NCBI GenBank assembly: GCA_024679535.1
Contig: JAIBDF010000002.1
Location: 1 to 64,000 of the forward strand
Origin: Chromatiales bacterium
GTDB lineage: Bacteria > Pseudomonadota > Gammaproteobacteria > Steroidobacterales > Woeseiaceae
Length of the DNA stretch: 64,000 nucleotides
Reading direction: 5' to 3'
In this document: positions 52,365 to 61,229 of the stretch, piece by piece
Layout: each line of letters starts with the position of its first letter
Numbering within the stretch: position 1 is the first letter of the stretch
Translations under genes and position numbers: made by a program
The notes under the pieces: model-generated
Seen by the model: only the letters and a program-made list of their open reading frames with translations
What the model was told of the DNA's origin: nothing
The model's database searches: none

Positions 52365-53120
52365 ATGAGTCAGCTTTTTAATGCCAATGCCCTCGAGGGC
52401 GAAATCGCACTGGTGACGGGGGCTTCACGCGGGATCGGTGCCGCCATCGCCGCCGCTCTTGGCGCTGCTGGCGCCACGGTGGTGGGTACCGCCACAAGCC
52501 AGGCCGGCGCAGACGGCATCTCCGCCGCACTTGGGAAGCAGGGGCGAGGCATCGTGTTGAATGTCGCGGACCCGGATTCAGTGCAGGCGGCCGTTAAGAA
52601 CGTCCAGGAGAACGAGGGCGCAGCATCGATTCTCGTCAACAACGCCGGTATTACGCGTGACAACCTGCTTATGCGCATGAAGCAGGAGGAGTGGGACGAC
52701 GTTGTGGCGACCAACCTTACGGGTCTGTTCGCTATGAGCAAGGCGTGTCTGCGGGGCATGATGAAGGCCAAAAAAGGCCGGATCATCAATATCGCTTCAG
52801 TTGTGGCCACCATGGGCAATCCGGGCCAGGTGAACTACGCGGCGACCAAGGCCGGAATGGTCGGGTTTTCGAAATCGCTCGCCAAAGAAATCGGGTCGCG
52901 CGGTATTACGGTCAATGTCGTCGCGCCCGGTTTTATTGATACGGATATGACCAGGGACCTGCCTGAAGAGAGCCGCGCCGCCATGCTCAAACAGGTGCCA
53001 CTGGGGTGCCTTGGAGCAGGCAACGATATCGCTAATGCGGTGCTGTTTCTGGCATCGGAGGGCGGTGCCTACATCACCGGCGAGACTTTGCATGTAAATG
53101 GCGGCATGGTGATGACTTAA
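52365..53120 (+). CDS. fabG: 3-oxoacyl-[ACP] reductase
   Basis: A 251-residue short-chain dehydrogenase. NADPH motif TGASRGIG (18-25), NNAG (92-95) and catalytic S145, Y158 and K162 (YAATK) are all present. It reduces beta-ketoacyl-ACP in fatty-acid elongation. SD AGGA precedes the ATG at 52365. It leads the acpP-fabF genes; the usual upstream fabD/fabH/plsX are absent. Confidence 0.95.
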   Translation: MSQLFNANALEGEIALVTGASRGIGAAIAAALGAAGATVVGTATSQAGADGISAALGKQGRGIVLNVADPDSVQAAVKNVQENEGAASILVNNAGITRDNLLMRMKQEEWDDVVATNLTGLFAMSKACLRGMMKAKKGRIINIASVVATMGNPGQVNYAATKAGMVGFSKSLAKEIGSRGITVNVVAPGFIDTDMTRDLPEESRAAMLKQVPLGCLGAGNDIANAVLFLASEGGAYITGETLHVNGGMVMT

Positions 53121-53292
53121 AAGGCTATAGATTGCCGAATACTATTCACATACAATACCCACCCACGCCCGGGGGGTACCTTGAAATATCAAGCACTTAG
53201 AGCAGAATTGGGCGCATAAATCAGCGGCATAACAGGCTCCTAAGGGCGTCTGGCTGTGAATTTTCTGAGTCTTTTCAGGAGTAATAAAGACT

Positions 53293-53535
53293 ATGAGCAG
53301 TATCGAAGAACAAGTGAAAAGTATTGTTGCAGAGCAACTCGGCGTAAAAGAAGACGAGGTGACCAACGGTGCTTCTTTTGTCGATGACCTTGGCGCTGAC
53401 TCGCTCGACACCGTCGAGCTGGTGATGGCTCTTGAAGAGGAATTTGAAACTGAAATTCCCGATGAAGAAGCGGAGAAGATCACCACGGTCCAGCAGGCCA
53501 TTGACTTTGTAACCGCTCGCCAAAGCGAGGGTTAA
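53293..53535 (+). CDS. acpP: Acyl carrier protein
   Basis: An 80-residue acidic four-helix protein. The phosphopantetheine serine is S37 in [17 protein letters not shown] lies about 12 bases before the ATG. It has a 172-base upstream spacer of its own and a hairpin after it, consistent with the high, separate expression usual for acpP. Confidence 0.97.
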   Translation: MSSIEEQVKSIVAEQLGVKEDEVTNGASFVDDLGADSLDTVELVMALEEEFETEIPDEEAEKITTVQQAIDFVTARQSEG

Positions 53536-53541
53536 TGATGC

Positions 53542-53567
53542 AGGCGCGGCTATTTTCCGCCGCGCCT
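53542..53567 (+). terminator. Hairpin after acpP (partial terminator)
   Basis: AGGCGCGGC (53542-50) and GCCGCGCCT (53559-67) form a perfect 9-bp stem with an 8-base loop, then CATTTTCC. The short T-run suggests partial termination that lets some transcription reach fabF, or an RNA-stabilising end for the acpP transcript. Confidence 0.65.
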
Positions 53568-53617
53568 CATTTTCCAGTTTCGAACGGCAGTCCTGCCTTC
53601 AACTGACGGATAGATTC

Positions 53618-54859
53618 TTGAACAAACGACGCGTCGTAATAACCGGAATGGGCATCGTCTCACCGGTAGGTAGCACCTTGGATGATGCCTGGCGAAATGT
53701 TCGTGAAGGCAATCCCGGCACAGCACTAATTGACGAGTTCGATCCCAGTGCCTTTCCCACACGTATTGCGGGAATGGTTAAGGGCTTTGATGTCGATGAC
53801 TATCTGTCTCGGAAAGATCAGCGCAAGAACGATCCATTTATCCACTACGGTGTTGCCTCGACGATCGATGCGATCAGGGACGCGAACCTCGAGATTACCG
53901 AGGAGAACGGCCATACAATCGGGGTCGCAATGGGTGCCGGAATCGGTGGCATCAAAACCATCGAAGAAAACCACGCCAAAATGCTGGCTGGGGGCGCCCG
54001 CAAGGTGTCGCCTTTCTTCATTCCCGGCAGCATTATTAATATGACCTCGGGCCAGGTCAGTATCATGCAACACATCACGGGCCCGAATATTTCAATCGTT
54101 ACGGCGTGCGCAACGTCAACGCATTGCATCGGGCTTGCGGCTCGCAGCATTGAGCATGGCGATGCCGACGTCATGTTGGCGGGTGGTTCGGAACATGCCA
54201 CAACGCCGCTGGCAATGGCCGGTTTCTGTGCGGCACGGGCTATGACAACGCGGAACGACGACCCCGCAGGTGCCAGCCGCCCTTACGATATCGACCGGGA
54301 TGGTTTCGTCCTGAGCAACGGAGCAGGCACCGTGGTGCTCGAAGAGCTCGAACACGCCAAAGCACGTGGCGCAAGAATTTACGCTGAACTCGTTGGGTTC
54401 GGTATGAGCAGCGATGCGTATCACATTACGTTGCCGCCAGCAGACGGCGAAGGCGCGCGCAAGTGCATGGCCGCAGCGATTCGCGATGCGGGCATCGATG
54501 CGACCGATATCGACTACATCAACACGCACGGTACATCGACACCAGCGGGGGACATTGGCGAGACGACTGGTATCAAGCGCGCATTTGGCGATCATGCGCA
54601 TAAGCTGATGATCAGTTCGACAAAGTCGACAACCGGTCACATGCTGGGTGCGGCCGGGGTTGTTGAAGCCATTTTCAGTGCAAAAGCGCTCCAGGATCAG
54701 GTGATTCCTCCGACGATCAATCTGGAAAATCAGGATCCCGAGTGCGATCTGGACTACACACCAAATGTCGCACGCGATGCGAAGGTACGAACCATTCTCT
54801 CCAATTCCTTCGGGTTCGGCGGCACTAACGGAAGCTTGATTCTTCGAGCTTTTGACTAA
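53618..54859 (+). CDS. fabF: 3-oxoacyl-[ACP] synthase II
   Basis: A 413-residue condensing enzyme with the Cys-His-His triad: C164 (VTACATSTHC), H304 (NTHGTSTPAGD) and H341 (TTGHMLGAAG). It elongates malonyl-ACP units. The start is TTG at 53618, which gives the family N-terminus NKRRVVITGMG; no ATG serves. Confidence 0.95.
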   Translation: MNKRRVVITGMGIVSPVGSTLDDAWRNVREGNPGTALIDEFDPSAFPTRIAGMVKGFDVDDYLSRKDQRKNDPFIHYGVASTIDAIRDANLEITEENGHTIGVAMGAGIGGIKTIEENHAKMLAGGARKVSPFFIPGSIINMTSGQVSIMQHITGPNISIVTACATSTHCIGLAARSIEHGDADVMLAGGSEHATTPLAMAGFCAARAMTTRNDDPAGASRPYDIDRDGFVLSNGAGTVVLEELEHAKARGARIYAELVGFGMSSDAYHITLPPADGEGARKCMAAAIRDAGIDATDIDYINTHGTSTPAGDIGETTGIKRAFGDHAHKLMISSTKSTTGHMLGAAGVVEAIFSAKALQDQVIPPTINLENQDPECDLDYTPNVARDAKVRTILSNSFGFGGTNGSLILRAFD

Positions 54860-56165
54860 TCTCATTCGCGAGATCACGGGTCCGGAGGACCTGCGGCGAT
54901 TACATCGCGAGCATCCCGCGCGATACCCATTTCTTTTGCAGAGTACGTCTCCCGGCGGTTCACTGGGGCGCTATGACATTCTGTTTGCGTTCCCGGGTGA
55001 AACGCTGGTCGCTGGCGAAGTGCCTGACTTCCTCGGGGCGCTTGACGAGCATTGGCGGACAATCCGGGTCGCCAAGCGGAAGCTTGACCTGCCGTTTACG
55101 GGGGGATGGTTTCTCTACCTTGGTTACGAACTCGACGCAGAAATAGAACCAGGGATTGCCATGGCCCCGGATCCGGTACTGCCGGCGGCTTTTGCTGTGC
55201 GCTGTCCTACCGCACTTATCTACGACCACGTGGCTGCTGTCTGTCATCTTGTCTGCGAAACGCCGGGCGGCGCGAGCCGTGAGCGACTCCTGACAGACAT
55301 TGACACTCTTGAGCGGCCTCGCGCGGGCACCACAGCCAGCGTTTTGTCGGTGACAGAAGAAGATCCTATTACGTTTACAGATGCCGTGCTGCGGGCCAAG
55401 GAGTACATTTCGGCCGGAGACGTCTACCAGGCGAACCTGTCGCGCCAGTGGTCTGCGAAAGTGTCTCCAGGCGTCGAGGCCAGTGACATTTATGCCGCGC
55501 TCTGTGGGTCGAATCCAGGGCCCTTCGCCGGTATGGCTCGCTGGCAGAACATCGAAATTATCTCGTCATCTCCGGAACGTCTGCTACAAATTCGCGACGG
55601 CATTGCGTCTACGCGGCCTATCGCCGGAACCCGCCCGCGGTCACTCGATGCCGGTGCCGATGAAGACCTTTCCGCCGAACTGTTTGCACATCCCAAGGAA
55701 CGTGCAGAGCATGTCATGCTGATCGACCTCGAGCGCAACGATCTCGGGCGTGTGTGTGCAGCCGGGTCTGTTGAGGTTAACGAGCTAATGGTTCTTGAAA
55801 GCTACGCACATGTGCACCACATCGTCTCCAATGTGCAGGGTCGGTTGCGCAATGACGTTACACCAGGCCAGACGATCGCCGCCGTATTCCCGGGCGGCAC
55901 CATCACCGGCTGTCCGAAAGTGAGATGTATGGAAATCATCAGTGAACTGGAACGCGGACCGCGCGGCGCGTATACGGGTTCCTTCGGCTACCTGAACCGG
56001 GACGGCAGCCTGGATTTGAATATCCTGATTCGCACGATGGTCATGGGCGGCAACAGCGTGACGTTCCGCGCCGGATCAGGCATTGTCGCAGACTCTGATC
56101 CAACCGCCGAGCTTGAGGAAACGCGAGCAAAGGCAGAAGGTATGTTGCGCGCAATTTCACGATGA
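54852..56165 (+). CDS. pabB: Aminodeoxychorismate synthase component I
   Basis: A 437-residue chorismate-utilising enzyme of folate synthesis. ISAGDVYQANLSRQW, SSPERLL, RPIAGTRPRS, the active-site region LIDLERNDLGRV, and FPGGTITGCPKVRCMEII are present. PIAGTRPR and the overlap with pabC favour PabB over TrpE. The start is TTG at 54852, overlapping fabF by 8 bases; the end overlaps pabC by 4. Confidence 0.92.
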   Translation: MTNLIREITGPEDLRRLHREHPARYPFLLQSTSPGGSLGRYDILFAFPGETLVAGEVPDFLGALDEHWRTIRVAKRKLDLPFTGGWFLYLGYELDAEIEPGIAMAPDPVLPAAFAVRCPTALIYDHVAAVCHLVCETPGGASRERLLTDIDTLERPRAGTTASVLSVTEEDPITFTDAVLRAKEYISAGDVYQANLSRQWSAKVSPGVEASDIYAALCGSNPGPFAGMARWQNIEIISSSPERLLQIRDGIASTRPIAGTRPRSLDAGADEDLSAELFAHPKERAEHVMLIDLERNDLGRVCAAGSVEVNELMVLESYAHVHHIVSNVQGRLRNDVTPGQTIAAVFPGGTITGCPKVRCMEIISELERGPRGAYTGSFGYLNRDGSLDLNILIRTMVMGGNSVTFRAGSGIVADSDPTAELEETRAKAEGMLRAISR

Positions 56166-57004
56166 CCGAATGGTATGAAGTAAATCGCCAGACCCGGGCG
56201 GTCGATCCGTCTGACCGCGGCTTTCAATATGGTGATGGTCTGTTCGAGACGATCGCTATTCGTGACGGCAAGCCGCGTCAATGGCAATACCATGTGGAGC
56301 GGCTCAACGCCGGCTGTGAACGGCTCGGACTGGAATTGCCAGGGCCATCACTCGAACTCGATCTCGGTGTTGCGCTTGCTCGAAGTAACCATGACAAGTC
56401 TTTTTGTATCGCGAAGATCATCGTGACCTCGGGCAGTTCCGTGCGGGGCTACGGCCGGATGTTGCCGACCCCGGGCGAGGTTTATATCGGTGTGTTTTCA
56501 GCGACACCTCTGAACAAGCCGGCCTATCTCAACGGGGTAGCGACGATGCTCTGTGAAACCCGGCTTGCCACAGGGTCTCCCGTCGCTGGCATGAAGACGC
56601 TGAACCGTATTGAGCAGGTACTCGCGAGTTCGGAGTGCCTGCCAACGGGTGCGTTTGAAGGGTTCACGCTTGACGTCGAAGATCGCCTTATCTGCGGTAC
56701 CATCAGCAACGTGTTTATTGTGAAAGACAAGATTGTGCGCACGCCGTCCCTCGACCGTTGTGGCGTCGAAGGCACCATGCGGCGCCTGGTTGTCAGGCTG
56801 CTTGGTCAGGAAGGCCATAATGTTGAGATCTGCGACCTCATGGAGGAGGATCTGGCCACCGCCGACGAGGTGTTCATAACCAATAGCCAAATGGGCGCCG
56901 TGCCTGTGCATCGCTGCGGTAACTACAAATGGTCTATTGGGGAGCAGACGCGTGAGGTTATGCGCCTGCTTGCGAATAACGGCATCGACGAGTGTCGGGA
57001 ATGA
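56162..57004 (+). CDS. pabC: Aminodeoxychorismate lyase
   Basis: A 280-residue fold-type IV PLP enzyme with lysine K145 in AGMKTLNRIEQV and RGFQYGDGLFETI near the start. It releases pyruvate from aminodeoxychorismate to give 4-aminobenzoate. Its 4-base overlap with pabB puts both steps in one coupled unit; mltG follows with an ATGA overlap. Confidence 0.93.
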   Translation: MTEWYEVNRQTRAVDPSDRGFQYGDGLFETIAIRDGKPRQWQYHVERLNAGCERLGLELPGPSLELDLGVALARSNHDKSFCIAKIIVTSGSSVRGYGRMLPTPGEVYIGVFSATPLNKPAYLNGVATMLCETRLATGSPVAGMKTLNRIEQVLASSECLPTGAFEGFTLDVEDRLICGTISNVFIVKDKIVRTPSLDRCGVEGTMRRLVVRLLGQEGHNVEICDLMEEDLATADEVFITNSQMGAVPVHRCGNYKWSIGEQTREVMRLLANNGIDECRE

Positions 57005-58035
57005 AGCGCGCAGTCCCGATAGCCCTGTTTGCTTTCATACTGGCGACGGTAGTAGGTGGGGCAGGCTTATACAAAATGAACCGATTCCTGGATACCCCCG
57101 TTACGCTGCCGCAGCAAGGAGCAACGTTTGACATTGCTCCGGGCAGTTCATTCAAAACGGTTGCTGCCGAGTTGGTTGCACAGGGCATTATCAAAGACGA
57201 TTTCTGGTATCGAGTTCATGCGCGTCAAAGCGGGAAAGCGGGCGGCATCCACGCAGGCGAATACAGACTCGAACAGGGCGCAACGCCGCGCAGCATGCTC
57301 GAGCAGTTCTTGCGCGGTTCGGTGCGACTTTATTCTTTCACTATTATTGAAGGCTGGAATCATCGCGATCTGCTGCAGGCACTGCATGCGAACGAAGCGA
57401 TCGTTCAGTCTTTGTCCGATGAGGACTGGCCAGCGTTTCTTGAATCGCTTGGCGCTGCTATCACGCACCCGGAAGGGTTGTTCCTGCCCGAAACCTACCG
57501 CATTCCCCGCAACACAACGGACAAGCAACTACTCACTCAGGCCTATGAGTTGATGCAAACAGTATTGGCCGAGGAGTGGCAGGCCAAGGGCGAGGGCGCC
57601 CCCGTCGATTCACCTTACGAAGCGCTGGTACTGGCGTCGATTGTCGAAAAGGAAACGGCTCGTGCCGATGAGCGCCCGCGCATAGCCGGAGTGTTTGCGA
57701 GGCGGTTGGAGAAGCGCATGAGGCTGCAAACAGATCCGACCGTGATCTACGGAATCGGAGCCGGCTTTGATGGCAACCTGACGCGTAAGCACCTCCGAAC
57801 CGATACACCGTACAACACCTATACACGACATGGACTGCCGCCGACGCCAATCGCGATGCCCGGGCGCGCAGCGATCAATGCGGTGCTGCACCCGGCAGAG
57901 GGCGAGGAGCTGTTTTTCGTGGCAACGGGTCTCGGTGATGGCAGCCATAAGTTTTCAGTAACCAAAGACGAACACGATGCTGCGGTGGCAGAGTACCTGG
58001 CGCGCTTACGACAACAACGCAGGGAAGGGCGCTGA
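57001..58035 (+). CDS. mltG: Endolytic murein transglycosylase MltG
   Basis: A 344-residue YceG-family protein: short N-terminal membrane anchor (about 3-22), a LysM-like periplasmic region and the catalytic domain with ASIVEKETA (catalytic Glu) and the tract PYNTYTRHGLPPTPIAMPG. It cuts nascent glycan strands. The ATG at 57001 overlaps the pabC stop as ATGA; a GTG 9 bases upstream is less likely. Confidence 0.94.
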   Translation: MKRAVPIALFAFILATVVGGAGLYKMNRFLDTPVTLPQQGATFDIAPGSSFKTVAAELVAQGIIKDDFWYRVHARQSGKAGGIHAGEYRLEQGATPRSMLEQFLRGSVRLYSFTIIEGWNHRDLLQALHANEAIVQSLSDEDWPAFLESLGAAITHPEGLFLPETYRIPRNTTDKQLLTQAYELMQTVLAEEWQAKGEGAPVDSPYEALVLASIVEKETARADERPRIAGVFARRLEKRMRLQTDPTVIYGIGAGFDGNLTRKHLRTDTPYNTYTRHGLPPTPIAMPGRAAINAVLHPAEGEELFFVATGLGDGSHKFSVTKDEHDAAVAEYLARLRQQRREGR

Positions 58036-58036
58036 C

Positions 58037-58663
58037 ATGGAGCGAGGCAAATTCATAAGCGTGGAAGGCATAGAAGGCGTTGGCAAGTCGACGAACATCG
58101 ACGTCGTTGTCCGCCGCATCGAAGCGGCAGGCCACAAGGTTCTGACAACACGAGAGCCCGGGGGCACGCCATTCGCTGAAGATATTCGCGAGATCCTGAT
58201 GAATCGGAATGACGAGCCGATTCCCGAAATTGCCGAGGTGCTGCTGATGTTTGCAGCGCGCTCATTCAACGTTAACAACGTCATCGTGCCGGCGCTTGAG
58301 GCAGGTACCTGGGTCGTTTGCGATCGCTTTACCGACTCGAGCCGGGCTTACCAGAGCGGTGGCCGCGGTATTCCTATGGAGACCATTGATAGGGTTGCGG
58401 ACTGGGTTCACGGGGACACGTGGCCGGACGTAACGATTTTGCTCGACGCGCCGGTCGAGGTCGGCATGGAACGAGCCGGTAAGCGCAGCGCTCCGGATCG
58501 CTTTGAGCAGGAACGACATGACTTTTTTCAGCGCGTGCGCGAGTGCTATCTGCAGATCGCAGCGAGCGAGCCCGACCGCTTCGTCGTCATTGACACGACC
58601 GCCGATATCGACGCAGTCAGAACCGACGTGGCCAACCTGATCGATGAACTTCTCCGTGGGTAA
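58037..58663 (+). CDS. tmk: Thymidylate kinase
   Basis: A 208-residue kinase with P-loop GIEGVGKS (11-18), the DRF motif in VCDRFTDSSRAYQ and a LID region RAGKRSAPDRFEQE. It phosphorylates dTMP to dTDP. The ATG at 58037 follows the mltG stop by one base; 20 further upstream codons lie inside mltG. Confidence 0.95.
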   Translation: MERGKFISVEGIEGVGKSTNIDVVVRRIEAAGHKVLTTREPGGTPFAEDIREILMNRNDEPIPEIAEVLLMFAARSFNVNNVIVPALEAGTWVVCDRFTDSSRAYQSGGRGIPMETIDRVADWVHGDTWPDVTILLDAPVEVGMERAGKRSAPDRFEQERHDFFQRVRECYLQIAASEPDRFVVIDTTADIDAVRTDVANLIDELLRG

Positions 58664-58669
58664 GATCGC

Positions 58670-59653
58670 ATGGAACTAGACTGGCTGGAGCAATTCGTCG
58701 ATAGCTGGCAGGACCGGATTTTGCATGACCGTGTTCCGCATGCCGTGCTGTTGGCGGGGCCAACTGGCGTGGGTAAGCGGGCGGCTGCACACTGGATTGC
58801 GGCAACCACGCTGGGACTCAAAACGTCGCGGCTACCGGTCTATCCGCAAGCTGCCGACGAGCACCCGGACCTGCGTTGGGTTGCACCGCTCGAGGACAAG
58901 GAATCCATCGGCATCGATCAAATTCGTGAGTTGGTGCATGCGATGGCGCTGACCAGCTACGAAGGCGGCGGCAAGGTCGCTGTTATAGAGCCCGCTAATG
59001 CCATGACGGTGAGTGCTGCGAATAGCCTGCTGAAGACCCTGGAGGAACCGCCGGGCGATGCGTTGCTTGTCCTGGTAGCAGACCGGGTCGGTAAGCTGCC
59101 AGCCACTGTATTCAGCCGGTGCCAGCGTATTGACCTGCCGGCACCTGCGGAAACGGTGGCGCTCGCCTGGCTGGACCGCGTCCAGCCAGGAGCACCCTGG
59201 ACTGAGGCGCTGCGAGTGGCCGGTGGAGGGCCGTTGGCAGCTATCGCAGTGGCAGATGACCTCGAAACCAGCGCAAGCATGGCGCGGGATCTGAACGCGT
59301 TGGGTAAAGGGCTGGGATCCGCGGTCGAGGTTGCCGCACGCTGGACGAAGATAAGGCCTGGATTCGTCCTGAACTGGCTCGCGCAACAGGTGAAACTGTG
59401 CGTTATCGCCTGTTCTGCAGGGCGTGAGCAGGCTCCGGGGCTGGCAATTGAGGATTCTGTGGTCCGCCGCATGGACAGGCGAAATCTCTTCTGCTATCTA
59501 GACATAATCAATGGGCTGCGCGGGCAGTCGGGTGGCTCGTTCAACGTTCAGGTGACGCTTGAGGCGTTGCTAATTGACTGGGCCGATGGTCTGCAGGACT
59601 GCGGACCGAATGTGCCCATGGATGGAATGAACTTAATGCTGGCCGGCCGATAG
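58670..59653 (+). CDS. holB: DNA polymerase III subunit delta'
   Basis: A 327-residue clamp-loader AAA+ subunit. GPTGVGKRAAAHWIA replaces a standard P-loop in the usual delta' fashion. KVAVIEPANAMTVSAANSLLKTLEEPPGD and the SRC motif (FSRCQRI) are diagnostic. It acts in loading the sliding clamp. It lies 6 bases after tmk. Confidence 0.94.
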   Translation: MELDWLEQFVDSWQDRILHDRVPHAVLLAGPTGVGKRAAAHWIAATTLGLKTSRLPVYPQAADEHPDLRWVAPLEDKESIGIDQIRELVHAMALTSYEGGGKVAVIEPANAMTVSAANSLLKTLEEPPGDALLVLVADRVGKLPATVFSRCQRIDLPAPAETVALAWLDRVQPGAPWTEALRVAGGGPLAAIAVADDLETSASMARDLNALGKGLGSAVEVAARWTKIRPGFVLNWLAQQVKLCVIACSAGREQAPGLAIEDSVVRRMDRRNLFCYLDIINGLRGQSGGSFNVQVTLEALLIDWADGLQDCGPNVPMDGMNLMLAGR

Positions 59654-59672
59654 ACCCCTATAAGGTAGAGAG

Positions 59673-60011
59673 ATGAACAAACCTGGACTGCTGACACTGA
59701 CGATCAAGGACAAGAGTGCCTTGTACCTCGCGTACATGCCTTATGTGATCAATGGCGGTTTATTTATTCCAACCAACAGTTCGTATCGACTGGGCGACGA
59801 GGTTTTCATGCTCCTGAACCTGATGGGGGAGGAGGAGAAAATTCCGGTAGCCGGTACGGTCATCTGGATGACGCCGAAGGGTGCGCAGGGCAAACGCACA
59901 GCAGGTATCGGCGTCCAGTTCTCGGACCAGGATCAGGGCAACACACAGAAGAAGATCGAAACCTACCTGGCCGGCGCGCTGGGTGGCGACAAGCCGACCC
60001 ACACGATGTAG
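59673..60011 (+). CDS. pilZ: PilZ-domain protein (type IV pilus PilZ type)
   Basis: A 112-residue single PilZ domain. It lacks the RxxxR and (D/N)xSxxG c-di-GMP motifs, as does the founding PilZ, and carries GGLFIPTNSSYRLGDEVFMLL and GTVIWMTPKGAQGKRTAGIGVQF. The position after holB is the conserved place of pilZ in Gammaproteobacteria; it interacts with PilB and FimX for pilus extension. The usual tatD gene does not follow. Confidence 0.92.
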   Translation: MNKPGLLTLTIKDKSALYLAYMPYVINGGLFIPTNSSYRLGDEVFMLLNLMGEEEKIPVAGTVIWMTPKGAQGKRTAGIGVQFSDQDQGNTQKKIETYLAGALGGDKPTHTM

Positions 60012-60018
60012 AAGTGCC

Positions 60019-61065
60019 TCAGGCTTTTGCCGAGTTGATCCCGCCCTGCAGCACGTAGGCCTGGAAGCCACGTTCGCTGAGGATGTAGGCGCCTGCTGAA
60101 CTTCTACGCCCGGTATCGCAACACAGAACGTACTTCTTGCTCTTGTCGAGCGTGGATATTTTCAGTCGAATAAAGTACAGCGGAATATTGATCGCGCCAT
60201 CGAGATGCTGGTTTTCAAACTCGCTGGGCAAGCGGACATCAAGCCACTGGCCACCGGTTCGAACAATATCCTCAGCCTGCGCGATTGACAGCCAGTCCAG
60301 CATCGGCTCATTAAGCAGTTTCTTGAAGTCGTCCTTGCCGAGCCGCATGACGGCCCCGTCTGATTGCATGGTAACGGTGGCGTTGCGTTTGGCTTCAGAT
60401 ATCAGCGCTTCTTCACCGAAGGTATCGCCAACGTGCAGTTTGGCCAGCTTGATACCTTCCTTGCTCAGTGGCGTCTCGCGCGTAACCAGTGCAGAACCCC
60501 GAATCAAAACGTAGAAATAGTCACCTTCCGCACCTTGCTTGAGAATCACATCGCCGGAGCGATAGTTAATCTGCTGCATGCGCATGAAGATTGCCTGGAT
60601 GTTGGCAGGCGGGATCTTGTGAAATGCCTTCGTCTGTAACAGCATTGTCATCCAGTCTTCGCCGCCCTGGTCTGACTTGCCCTGCAACTCGGAGACTTCA
60701 TAGGTACCCGTCTGGTCCCAGGTCAGCATGACGTCAAGAAGATCGCTGTCGATAGAGATAAACTGCACACGGTCTCGCGCCTTCGCGGTCACACGGCGCG
60801 GATAGACAGGTGCAACGGGATTGCGCGCGTGCTCACTGCCACCTTCGATTTTGCCGACAATCTTGGCCTGATCCACCAGATCCAGAACGCCCGATACCAC
60901 GTAGATGGTGCGTTTCTCGGTATCGCCTTCTTTGAACAGCATTTGGCCGGGGGATAACTCACGGATTTGCACCTTGCGGGCTAACGCCGCAAGGTTATCG
61001 CGCTTAAGGCCGTCAAGCGGTGAAAAACCTCTGAGCAGCTCTGTGCTTACCTGCTCACTCGCCAT
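60019..61065 (-). CDS. Tandem cyclic-nucleotide-binding domain / rhodanese protein
   Basis: A 348-residue soluble protein. Two cNMP-binding folds (about 14-125 and 147-250) precede a rhodanese domain (258-346) with C315-C316 in the loop CCDTGRRS. The second cNMP domain keeps a good phosphate-binding cassette, FGEEALISEAKRNATV (216-231); the first is degenerate. There is no helix-turn-helix, so it is not a CRP-type regulator. It probably couples a nucleotide signal to sulfur transfer or thiol chemistry, but no function is proven. It is convergent with pilZ. Confidence 0.85.
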   Translation of the reverse strand: MASEQVSTELLRGFSPLDGLKRDNLAALARKVQIRELSPGQMLFKEGDTEKRTIYVVSGVLDLVDQAKIVGKIEGGSEHARNPVAPVYPRRVTAKARDRVQFISIDSDLLDVMLTWDQTGTYEVSELQGKSDQGGEDWMTMLLQTKAFHKIPPANIQAIFMRMQQINYRSGDVILKQGAEGDYFYVLIRGSALVTRETPLSKEGIKLAKLHVGDTFGEEALISEAKRNATVTMQSDGAVMRLGKDDFKKLLNEPMLDWLSIAQAEDIVRTGGQWLDVRLPSEFENQHLDGAINIPLYFIRLKISTLDKSKKYVLCCDTGRRSSAGAYILSERGFQAYVLQGGINSAKA

Positions 61066-61213
61066 TAGTCATCCTGTTGAGATCCCTGAGTATCGCTCTT
61101 TGAGTTGGTATTACGTCAAGAGCGCATTCTACCTTCAATTCAACGACTTCCGGTACCTTCTGTAGCAAGCATCGTGAAGCACCGCACAGTTTCCTGATCG
61201 CCCCCTAGGCATG

Positions 61214-61229
61214 TGTGACCGGCGTCACA
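61214..61229. promoter_or_regulatory. CRP-like palindrome
   Basis: TGTGA-CCGGCG-TCACA, the exact symmetric core bound by CRP/Vfr proteins. It lies 149 bases upstream of the cNMP-binding/rhodanese start and overlaps the last codons of the fadJ-like gene. The distance is long for direct activation. Confidence 0.4.

Noticed and set aside
53176..53189. CTTGA-AATA-TCAAG inverted repeat upstream of acpP as an operator
   Set aside because: Only five base pairs, no regulator known to me with this site, and no clear promoter next to it.
2031..61065. A dedicated cAMP circuit joining the cyclase-like protein and the cNMP-binding/rhodanese protein
   Set aside because: The cyclase site looks defective and the genes are nearly 60 kb apart; nothing in the sequence connects them.
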